Positions 6,595 to 12,958 of a stretch of DNA of 22,060 nucleotides are shown piece after piece. How positions within the stretch are numbered: position 1 is the stretch's first letter; the number at the start of each line of letters is the position of its first letter. The DNA is taken from positions 1 through 22,060 of the forward strand of contig DASSZD010000086.1 in the NCBI GenBank assembly GCA_035702985.1, written 5' to 3'. Made by a program: the position numbers and the translations under genes. The stretch is from JAKAXG01 sp035702985. GTDB lineage: Bacteria; Actinomycetota; Acidimicrobiia; Acidimicrobiales; Palsa-688. The notes below the pieces were generated by a model, which saw nothing but the letters and a program-made list of their open reading frames with translations, ran no database searches and had not been told where the DNA came from.

Positions 6595-8250
6595 TTGAAG
6601 AAGCTCTGGACGCGTGTTGCAGCGGGTGCGTCGCTGACCGGGGCGCTGGGTGTCCCGGCCGTGGTGGCCTCACCGGCGGCCCACGCCGCGGTGTGGTCGC
6701 CCACCGCCACCCTGGCCGAGCCGACCGGAGGGCTGACCGACCTGGGGCCGCTTCCGGCCTCCACCCCGCTGTCGGTGACGGTGGCGCTCAAGCTGCAGAA
6801 CATGGCCGCCCTCGATCACGACATCGCCACCGGGACGGTGCTCACCCCCAGCCAGTTCGACAGCCGGTTCGCGCCGGGCGCGGCGGCGGTGCAGCAGGTG
6901 GTCTCCTACCTCCGGGGGCAGGGCTTCAGCGGCGTCAGCGTCAGCGCCAACCACGCCCTGGTGACGGCGTCGGGCACGGCCGGCCAGGCCGAGAACGCCT
7001 TCCACACCTCCCTCCGGTCACTGAAGCTGGGCGCCCGGGACGTGTTCGCCAACGTGACCGGCGTATCGGTGCCGGCCGCCCTGGGCGGGATCGTCGGTTC
7101 GGTCCTCGGCCTCAACGACGTGGGGTCCATGACCGCCGCCCCCGCCCCGTCGGCCAACCCGGCCTCGTCGTGCCTGCTGACCGGGGTGGGCTACCCGTGC
7201 ACCTACAACCCGCAGGGTTTCTGGAACGCCTACGACGCCGCCGGCGCACCCACCGGGAGCAGCACCCCGATCGCCATCTTCGCCGAGGGCGACCTCACCC
7301 AGGTGGTCAAGGACCTGCGCACCGAGGAGACCGCCAACAACCTCCCGCAGGTGCCCGTCAGCGTGGTCCCCACCGGACCGGCCAGCTCCGACACCAGCGG
7401 CCAGGACGAGTGGGACATGGACACCCAATACTCCACCGGTATGGCCCAGTCGGTGAGCCAGCTCTACATCTACGACGCCACCAGCCTGACCGACTCCGAT
7501 ATCGCCCGGGAGGTCAACTCCTTCGCCAGCCAGGATGTGGCCAAGGCGGCCAGCGCATCGTTCGGCGAGTGCGAGTACCAGGCCTACCTCGACGGGTCCA
7601 TGCTGGCCGACGACCAGGCCTTCGCCCAGGCCGCGGCGCAGGGCCAGACGGTGTTCGCCTCGGCCGGTGACACCGGCGGCTTCTGCCCGCTGGCCCCCAA
7701 CAACGGTGTCCCTCTCGGCGCCCCCGACGTCAACTATCCGGCGTCGTCGCCGTACGTGGTCTCGGTGGGAGGCACGACCCTGGTCACCAATTCCGACGGC
7801 AGCTACAACCAGGAGACCGCCTGGCTGGCCGGCGGGGGCGGGCTGAGCCTCTTCGAACCCTCCCCGTCGTGGCAGGCCGGTGACGGCTCGGCGTACACCA
7901 ACCTGAGCACGGCCTGCGCCGTGCAGGGATGCGGCCGTACCGTCCCCGACGTGGCCAACGACGCCGACCCGAACAGCGGCGCCAACGTGTACATCAGCGG
8001 CACCCCCACAGGTGTCGGGGGAACCAGCCTGTCGTCGCCGCTCACACTCGGCGAGTGGGCCCGCCTCGAGTCCAACTCCGGTAACACCCTCGGCTTCGCC
8101 TCCCCGCTGTTGTACAAGGCGCTGGGTACCGCCGCCTTCCACGACATCACCCTCGGCGACACCGGCCCGTACCCGGCCACTCCCGGCTACGATCTGGCCA
8201 CCGGGATCGGCACCATGGACGTGGCCCAGGCGGTCAAGACGATCCACTGA
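6595..8250 (+). CDS. Secreted S53 family (sedolisin/kumamolisin-like) serine-carboxyl peptidase
   Basis: 551 residues. A classical Sec signal peptide covers about 1-31 (KK, hydrophobic core, AHA before the likely cleavage site). A pro-kumamolisin activation domain spans about 50-190, and the catalytic domain follows. Catalytic residues are visible: Glu272 and Asp276 in GQDEWDMDTQ, the oxyanion Asp359 in SAGDTGG, and Ser478 in GGTSLSSP. A calcium-site end is seen in DITLGDTGPYPATPGYD and the GIGTMD that follows. Sedolisins are usually acid-active, self-processed, exported endopeptidases. The start is TTG 6595, supported by AGGAGGAG and the signal peptide; the frame upstream overlaps mug antisense and is spurious. 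The gene is monocistronic, with a GC hairpin downstream. Four cysteines in the catalytic domain could form disulfides. Confidence 0.94.
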   Translation: MKKLWTRVAAGASLTGALGVPAVVASPAAHAAVWSPTATLAEPTGGLTDLGPLPASTPLSVTVALKLQNMAALDHDIATGTVLTPSQFDSRFAPGAAAVQQVVSYLRGQGFSGVSVSANHALVTASGTAGQAENAFHTSLRSLKLGARDVFANVTGVSVPAALGGIVGSVLGLNDVGSMTAAPAPSANPASSCLLTGVGYPCTYNPQGFWNAYDAAGAPTGSSTPIAIFAEGDLTQVVKDLRTEETANNLPQVPVSVVPTGPASSDTSGQDEWDMDTQYSTGMAQSVSQLYIYDATSLTDSDIAREVNSFASQDVAKAASASFGECEYQAYLDGSMLADDQAFAQAAAQGQTVFASAGDTGGFCPLAPNNGVPLGAPDVNYPASSPYVVSVGGTTLVTNSDGSYNQETAWLAGGGGLSLFEPSPSWQAGDGSAYTNLSTACAVQGCGRTVPDVANDADPNSGANVYISGTPTGVGGTSLSSPLTLGEWARLESNSGNTLGFASPLLYKALGTAAFHDITLGDTGPYPATPGYDLATGIGTMDVAQAVKTIH

Positions 8251-8292
8251 GCCACCGGCTCCCGACTGCTGTCCCGGTCCGGTCCCGGCCGA

Positions 8293-8309
8293 CCCCGGTG
8301 ACGCCGGGG
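8293..8309 (+). terminator. GC hairpin after the S53 peptidase gene
   Basis: CCCCGG-TGACG-CCGGGG forms a 6-base-pair stem with a 5-base loop, 42 bases after the stop. There is no T-run, as is common in high-GC actinobacteria, so its terminator function is only a suggestion. Confidence 0.35.
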
Positions 8310-8348
8310 CGGCCGGCGCTCATCGGCCGGGGCGGCCGTCCCCATTGG

Positions 8349-8354
8349 TAGCGT
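8349..8354 (+). promoter_or_regulatory. -10-like TAGCGT element for the serine hydrolase gene
   Basis: TAGCGT lies 30 bases before ATG 8385 and would give a short leader containing the Shine-Dalgarno at 8373-8382. The same hexamer precedes the acyl-CoA synthetase gene with similar spacing. No -35 box is recognisable. Confidence 0.4.
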
Positions 8355-8372
8355 CGTCGAGCAGCCGCACCC

Positions 8373-8382
8373 GAAGGGGAGG
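8373..8382 (+). promoter_or_regulatory. Shine-Dalgarno of the serine hydrolase gene
   Basis: GAAGGGGAGG ends 2 bases before ATG 8385, with the core AAGGGG about 5 bases from it. It supports ATG 8385 over the later in-frame ATG codons. Confidence 0.6.
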
Positions 8383-8384
8383 AC

Positions 8385-9611
8385 ATGAAGGTCGACGCCG
8401 AAGCCGCCGGTATGGACGAGAAGCGCCTGGAGCGCATCGAGGAGCACCTGCGCACCAGGTACACCGACCCCGGCAAGATCGCCGGCTGCCAGGTGGCGGT
8501 GGTGCGTCGGGGGGTGCCGGCCTACTACACCGCCCTCGGCTGGGCCGACCGGGAGCGGCAGGCACCGGTCGGGGAGGACACCGTCTGGCGGATCTACTCC
8601 ATGACCAAACCCATCACCGCGGTGGCCCTCATGACCCTCTACGAGCGGGGCCTGTTCCAGCTGACCGACCCGGTGTCGAGGTTCATCCCGGAATGGCGGG
8701 ACCTGAAGGTGCAGGAGACCGGCCCGGACGGCGCCGCCCGGCTGGTCGAGCCGCGCCGCCCGATGCAGATCCGGGACCTGCTGACCCACACGGCGGGGCT
8801 CGGCTACGGCCCGGGCAACAGCGACCTGGTGGTGGTCCCGGTGGGCAGCCGGGGGGAGGCCCGGTCCCTGCGCATGGACCACGACCTCGAAGCCATGGTG
8901 GCCCGCCTGGCGGAGACGCCGCTGCGTTTCCATCCGGGGACGCACTGGCTGTACTCGCTCGGCATCGACGTGTGCGGCCGGCTGATCGAGATCATGTCCG
9001 GACGGCGCCTGGACCGCTTCCTCGAGGACGAGATCTTCGCTCCGCTGGGCATGGCCGACACCGCCTTCAGCGTGGCGGAGGCGGCCCGGGGCCGCCTGGC
9101 CGCCTGCTACGCCCGTAACTCCAGCAAGGAGCTGGTGCTGGCCGACGACCCGGCCGAGAGCACCTACCTGGAGCCGCCGAGCTTCCTGGCCGGCGGGGGC
9201 GGACTGGTGTCGACCCTGGGCGACTACATCCGGTTCTGCCGGATGCTCCTCGGAGGCGGCGAGCTGGACGGCCGCCGGGTCCTCGGGCGCAAGACGGTCG
9301 AGCTCATGACCGTCAACCACCTGCCGGGCGGCGCCTCCATGGCGGAGATGTCGCTCACCGGAGGCTACGGCGAGGTCGGCTTCGAGGGGATGGGCTTCGG
9401 CCTGAGCATGGCCGTGGGGCAGGGACCGGCCGCCACCGGCCTGATCGGCTCGCCCGGGGAGTACATGTGGGGCGGCGCCGCGTCCACCACCTTCTGGATC
9501 GACCCGGCCGAGGAGCTGATCGTGGTGTTCATGACCCAGTTGCTGCCGTCCGGGACTTTCGACTTCCGGGGCCAGCTCAAGACCCTGGTGTATCCCGCCA
9601 TCACCGACTGA
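8385..9611 (+). CDS. Class C beta-lactamase-like serine hydrolase (EstB/LovD-type esterase family)
   Basis: 408 residues of the beta-lactamase/transpeptidase-like fold. The SxxK nucleophile motif is YSMTK with Ser72 and Lys75. The second motif is YSL at 190-192, lacking the Asn of the lactamase YxN triad. A WGGAAS segment at 362-367 stands in for KTG. Those substitutions, together with the absence of a signal peptide, point to a cytoplasmic esterase, transacylase or peptidase rather than an antibiotic-resistance lactamase. QIRDLLTHTAGL and the FxPGTHWLYS segment are typical of this large family. The gene has its own -10-like element and a good ribosome site. Its substrate is not predictable from sequence. 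Confidence 0.88.
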   Translation: MKVDAEAAGMDEKRLERIEEHLRTRYTDPGKIAGCQVAVVRRGVPAYYTALGWADRERQAPVGEDTVWRIYSMTKPITAVALMTLYERGLFQLTDPVSRFIPEWRDLKVQETGPDGAARLVEPRRPMQIRDLLTHTAGLGYGPGNSDLVVVPVGSRGEARSLRMDHDLEAMVARLAETPLRFHPGTHWLYSLGIDVCGRLIEIMSGRRLDRFLEDEIFAPLGMADTAFSVAEAARGRLAACYARNSSKELVLADDPAESTYLEPPSFLAGGGGLVSTLGDYIRFCRMLLGGGELDGRRVLGRKTVELMTVNHLPGGASMAEMSLTGGYGEVGFEGMGFGLSMAVGQGPAATGLIGSPGEYMWGGAASTTFWIDPAEELIVVFMTQLLPSGTFDFRGQLKTLVYPAITD

Positions 9612-9648
9612 GAAGGGCGGGGAGGCCGACCCCCGGGACGGGACCACC

Positions 9649-9665
9649 CCCGGCGGGGCGCCGGG
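9649..9665 (+). terminator. GC hairpin downstream of the serine hydrolase gene
   Basis: CCCGGC-GGGGC-GCCGGG, a 6-base-pair stem with a 5-base loop, 37 bases after the stop. It lacks a T-run; candidate terminator only. Confidence 0.33.
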
Positions 9666-9686
9666 CCGGCTGTACCAACTCAGGAC

Positions 9687-9762
9687 CAACTGGTGACAGG
9701 GAATCGACATGACATGTCGGCGTCGGTTTCTGTCACCGGTTCGCAGTTGTGTCACCATTTGG
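9687..9762. repeat. Motif array, copy A (three TGTCACC-type motifs and a TCGACA palindrome)
   Basis: Plus-strand AACTGGTGACAG at 9688-9699; inverted CTGTCACCGGTT at 9730-9741 and GTGTCACCATTT at 9749-9760, whose starts are 19 bases apart. Between them lies the palindrome TCGACA-N5-TGTCGG at 9704-9720, preceded by GGAA. The same parts recur in the same order in copy B. Confidence 0.88.
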
Positions 9763-9862
9763 GGGGGGACGCCGCCGCTCAAGCGCCGACGCCGGCCGGC
9801 TGGCGGGTGCCCGTCGGGCCCGGCCCGGGCCGGTCGGGTCTGGCCCTGAACGGTTGCGTGGG

Positions 9863-9953
9863 CAACTGGTGACAGATACGCGTTCTGGGGGCAGGAATCG
9901 ACACCACATGTCGATTCGTGTCACCAGTTGCAGTTTCTGTCACCAGTTTCCTG
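9863..9953. repeat. Motif array, copy B (same plan as copy A)
   Basis: AACTGGTGACAG at 9864-9875 is identical to copy A. After 18 extra bases come GGAATCGACA and the palindrome TCGACA-N5-TGTCGA at 9898-9914. Then follow inverted GTGTCACCAGTT at 9918-9929 and CTGTCACCAGTT at 9937-9948, again 19 bases apart. Copy B is the better-conserved copy. Confidence 0.88.
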
Positions 9954-9976
9954 GCAATGGACAACCCGGAGGGGGC

Positions 9977-9990
9977 GGCCGGCGCCGGCC
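9977..9990 (-). terminator. Perfect GC palindrome downstream of mvaB
   Basis: GGCCGGCGCCGGCC is a perfect 14-base palindrome starting 17 bases after the mvaB stop on the minus strand. It could fold into a 5-base-pair hairpin with a 4-base loop. No T-run; weak terminator candidate for the leucine operon. Confidence 0.3.
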
Positions 9991-10007
9991 CAGGTCGGCG
10001 GGACGTT

Positions 10008-10949
10008 TCAGGCCCGGCGGCCGCCCAGGGCCCGCACGACCCGCGACGGGCTGGGCCGGCCCAGCCGCTCGGCCATCCACACGCTGGTGGCGATCAGGCG
10101 GCCCAGGTCGATGCCGGTGTCGATCCCCAGGCCGTGCAGCATCCACACCAGGTCCTCGGTGGCCAGGTTGCCGGTGGCGCTCTCGGCGAAGGGGCACCCG
10201 CCCAGCCCGCCGGCCGAGGAGTCGACGATGGTGACCCCGGCCTCCAGGGCGGCCAGGGTGTTGGACAGTGCCTGGCCGTAGGTGTCGTGGAAGTGCACGG
10301 CCAGCCGTCCGGGGGCCAGTCCGGCGGCGCCGAGGGCGTCCAGCACGTCCTGCACGTGGCCGGGGGTGGCCACGCCGATGGTGTCGGCGATGCACAACTC
10401 GTCGGCGCCCTGGGCGGCCAGCCGCTGCGCCACCTCCACCACCCGGCCGACCGGCACCGTGCCCTCCCACGGGTCGCCGAAGCACATCGACAGGTAGGTG
10501 CGTACCCACATGCCCCGGCCGTGGGCCCCGGACACCACCGGGGCGAACATGTCGATGGCCTCGTCCAGACTCCGGTTGAGGTTCCGGCGCGAGAAGGTCT
10601 CGGTCGCTGCTGCGAACACGGCGATGCAGTCCACCCCGGCGTCGGCGGCTCGTTCCAGCCCGGCCAGATTGGGCACCAGCACCGGGTAGCGCACCCCCTC
10701 CACGGCCGGCAGCCGGGGATACAGTTCGGCGGCGTCGGCCAGCTGGGGCACCCATCGGGGGGACACGAAGCTGGTCGCCTCGACCGTCCGCAGCCCGGCC
10801 CCCACCAGCCGGGCGATGAACTCCAGCTTGGTGTCGAGCGGCACCAGCGACGACTCGTTCTGCAGGCCGTCCCGGGGCCCCACCTCGTACACGGTGACCG
10901 TCGCCGGCAGACCAGCCCGGGGATGGACGTCCGGCCGGGAGCCGCTCAC
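10008..10949 (-). CDS. mvaB: Hydroxymethylglutaryl-CoA lyase
   Basis: Cleaves 3-hydroxy-3-methylglutaryl-CoA to acetyl-CoA and acetoacetate, the last step of leucine breakdown. 313 residues, normal length. Active-site features of the TIM-barrel lyase family: YEVGPRDGLQNE at 21-32 (Arg26, Asp27), the metal-binding HFHD at 219-222, and the catalytic Cys252 in GGCPFAESATGN. The flexible loop reads AESATGN where many enzymes have AKGASGN; I believe the former is common in actinobacteria. The GTG start at 10949 overlaps the mccA stop (GTGA), and the open frame upstream of it is a shadow of mccA. Last gene of the mccB-mccA-mvaB operon. Confidence 0.95.
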   Translation of the reverse strand: MSGSRPDVHPRAGLPATVTVYEVGPRDGLQNESSLVPLDTKLEFIARLVGAGLRTVEATSFVSPRWVPQLADAAELYPRLPAVEGVRYPVLVPNLAGLERAADAGVDCIAVFAAATETFSRRNLNRSLDEAIDMFAPVVSGAHGRGMWVRTYLSMCFGDPWEGTVPVGRVVEVAQRLAAQGADELCIADTIGVATPGHVQDVLDALGAAGLAPGRLAVHFHDTYGQALSNTLAALEAGVTIVDSSAGGLGGCPFAESATGNLATEDLVWMLHGLGIDTGIDLGRLIATSVWMAERLGRPSPSRVVRALGGRRA

Positions 10950-12958
10950 GCCTCCTCCCCCCGCTCCACCCGGGCCAGCACCTCGTCCAGGCGGACGGAC
11001 TGCCCGGCCCGTACCTCGACGGCGGCCACCCGGCCGTCGAAGGGGGCGGCCACCACGTGTTCCATCTTCATGGCCTCCACCGATACCAGCGGCTGACCGG
11101 CGGCCACCGTGGCCCCCGGCGCCACGTGCACGGCCAGGACCGTGCCGGGCATGGGGCTGGACACCGTCCCGTCGCCGGTGGCCGCCCCGCCGTGGCCGTC
11201 CACGCTCTCGCGGACCAGATCCAGGGACCAGCTGTCGCCCCCCGACCCCAGCCAGAAGCGGTCGCCTTCCCGGGCCCAGCGGTACCTGACCGCCGAACCG
11301 TCCACCTCCGCGGTGACCGTGCCGTCCCCGTTGGCCCACAGCACGGCCGGGACGCGGCCGCCGCTGCCCACCTCGGCCCAGCCGGGCCCGGTGCGCACCT
11401 CGACCGGCCCGGACCGGCCGGCGGCGCCCCACTCGGTCGCCCGGGGGGCGTGCTCGCCCATCCGCCAGCCGTCCAGCTGCTCCCACGGTCCGGCCCGGTG
11501 GGCGGCGACGTCCGGCGTGGCCGGGCCCGATTCCAGCAGGGCCGCCGCGACCAGCACGTGGTCGTCCGGCGGGCAGGGGGCGATGTCGGGAGCGACCCGC
11601 TCCACCAGCCCGGTGTCCAGGTTCCCCGACACCACGTCGGGGCAGGCCAACAGCCGGCGCAGGAATCCGGTGTTGGTGGCCAGGCCCAGGACCTCGGTGG
11701 CGCCGAGCGCCTCCCGCAGGCGGGCCAGGGCCACCGCCCGGTGCTCGCCCCAGGCCACCACCTTGGCGATCATGGGGTCGTACCGGGTGCCGACCCGGCC
11801 GCCGGCCCGCAGCGCCGTGTCCACCCGTATCCCGTCGCCCTGTTCCGGCAGTCCCAGCGCCAGGACCGGCCCGGAGGAAGGCAGGAACCCCCTCGAGGGG
11901 TCCTCGGCGTACACCCGCGCTTCGACGGCGTGCCCGGTCGGCTGCAGGGGGCGCGAAGGATCGCACGGGAGGGGCTCACCGGCCGCGACCCGCAGTTGCC
12001 ACTCCACCAGGTCCACCCCGAAGACCATCTCCGTCACCGGGTGCTCCACCTGCAGCCGGGTGTTCATCTCCATGAACCAGAAGTCCTCGGGCCGGTCGGC
12101 GGACACGATGAACTCCACCGTCCCGGCCCCGACGTAGCCGCAGGCCCGGGCGGTGGCCACCGCCTGCTCGGCCATGCGGGCCCGCATCCGGTCGTCGAGG
12201 AGGGGGGAAGGCGCCTCCTCCACGATCTTCTGGTGCCGCCTCTGCAGGCTGCACTCCCGCTCCCCGAGGGCGACGGTGGTGCCCGACGCGTCGGCGAAGA
12301 CCTGCACCTCGATGTGGCGGGGGGCGGTGATGTAGCGCTCCACCAGCAGGGTGTCGTCACCGAACGCCCCCTTCGCCTCCCGGCGGGCGGCCGCTATCTC
12401 CCCGGGCAGGTCGGCCGGGTCATCCACCCGGCGCATACCCTTGCCGCCACCCCCGGCGGACGGCTTGAGCAGCACCGGCAGGCCGATCTCCACCGCCGCC
12501 CGGGCCAGGGCCTGGTCGTCCAGCCCGGGCTCGTCCCGGCCCGGGACGACCGGTACGCCGGCGGCGGCCACCGCCCGCTTGGCGTTGATCTTGTCCCCCA
12601 TGAGCTCGATGGCCTCGGCCGGCGGCCCTATGAACGCCACCCCGGCGGCGGCGCAGGCCCGGGCCAGGACCGGGTTCTCCGACAGGAAGCCGTAGCCGGG
12701 GTGTACGGCGGCGGCGCCGGACCGGCGGGCGGCGTCGAGCACCGCCTCCACGTCCAGGTAGCCCAGCGGCCCGGGGAGGTGCACGGCCCGGTCGGCGGAC
12801 GACACGTGGGGGGCGTCCCGGTCGGCGTCGGTGTACACCGCCACCGACTCCACCCCCAGGCGGCGCAGGGTGCGCATGATCCGCAGGGCGATCTCGCCGC
12901 GGTTGGCCACCAGGACGCTGGAGAAGGACACGGGGCTGGTCGGGGTCATCGCCGTCAC
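10946..12958 (-). CDS. mccA: Methylcrotonyl-CoA carboxylase, biotin-carrying alpha subunit
   Basis: 670 residues with biotin carboxylase then biotin carrier domain. Carboxylase part: VLVANRGEIALRI at about 15-27, HPGYGFLSEN at 86-95, ATP-grasp loop GGGGKGM at 169-175, and EMNTRLQVEH at 298-307. The C-terminus carries the biotinylation site EAMKMEH with Lys631. It carboxylates its own biotin with ATP and bicarbonate, then passes the carboxyl to the beta subunit. 3-Methylcrotonyl-CoA is the likely substrate because the neighbours are an MCC-type beta subunit and HMG-CoA lyase; acetyl-, propionyl- or geranyl-CoA carboxylase alpha subunits look alike. GTG 12958 overlaps the mccB stop (GTGA); ATG 12949 is an alternative start. 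Confidence 0.93.
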   Translation of the reverse strand: MTAMTPTSPVSFSSVLVANRGEIALRIMRTLRRLGVESVAVYTDADRDAPHVSSADRAVHLPGPLGYLDVEAVLDAARRSGAAAVHPGYGFLSENPVLARACAAAGVAFIGPPAEAIELMGDKINAKRAVAAAGVPVVPGRDEPGLDDQALARAAVEIGLPVLLKPSAGGGGKGMRRVDDPADLPGEIAAARREAKGAFGDDTLLVERYITAPRHIEVQVFADASGTTVALGERECSLQRRHQKIVEEAPSPLLDDRMRARMAEQAVATARACGYVGAGTVEFIVSADRPEDFWFMEMNTRLQVEHPVTEMVFGVDLVEWQLRVAAGEPLPCDPSRPLQPTGHAVEARVYAEDPSRGFLPSSGPVLALGLPEQGDGIRVDTALRAGGRVGTRYDPMIAKVVAWGEHRAVALARLREALGATEVLGLATNTGFLRRLLACPDVVSGNLDTGLVERVAPDIAPCPPDDHVLVAAALLESGPATPDVAAHRAGPWEQLDGWRMGEHAPRATEWGAAGRSGPVEVRTGPGWAEVGSGGRVPAVLWANGDGTVTAEVDGSAVRYRWAREGDRFWLGSGGDSWSLDLVRESVDGHGGAATGDGTVSSPMPGTVLAVHVAPGATVAAGQPLVSVEAMKMEHVVAAPFDGRVAAVEVRAGQSVRLDEVLARVERGEEA

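Larger units (their letters stand above)
9681..9953. mobile_element. Possible MITE-like element with inverted ends (no transposase)
   Basis: The outer ends are CAGGA(CC)AACTGGTGACAG at 9681-9699 and, inverted, CTGTCACCAGTTTCCTG at 9937-9953. They match over 17 bases apart from a 2-base gap on the left. Inside are two related half-arrays. The size (about 270 bases), inverted ends, lower GC and position between convergent genes suit a small non-autonomous element whose repeats would be transposase sites. No target-site duplication is obvious and no transposase is in the window, so a chromosomal protein-binding array is an equally fair reading. Confidence 0.4.
9612..10007. other. 396-base intergenic region between convergent genes; holds a repeat array, no gene seen
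   Basis: This is the only long non-coding stretch. It lies between the 3' ends of the serine hydrolase gene and mvaB, so it is not a promoter region for either. It holds a GC hairpin just after the hydrolase gene, the two-copy motif array described separately, about 100 bases of plain GC-rich sequence between the copies, and a palindrome near mvaB. The array DNA is visibly less GC-rich than its surroundings. Open frames crossing it have no recognisable protein character. Confidence 0.8.

Noticed and set aside
8385..9611. Antibiotic-resistance beta-lactamase
   Set aside because: It lacks the YxN and KTG motifs and a signal peptide; the fold is shared with many esterases.
9811..9831. GGCCCG-GCC-CGGGCC hairpin as a terminator
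   Set aside because: It lies about 200 bases from the nearest gene end within plain GC-rich filler and has no T-run; such stems are common by chance in this composition.
9733..9924. Small minus-strand gene inside the repeat region (63 codons)
   Set aside because: It runs through both repeat copies, has no ribosome site, and its translation looks like random Arg/Pro-rich sequence.
9681..9953. CRISPR array
   Set aside because: The repeats are short, occur in both orientations, and are not separated by unique spacers of constant length; no cas gene is present.
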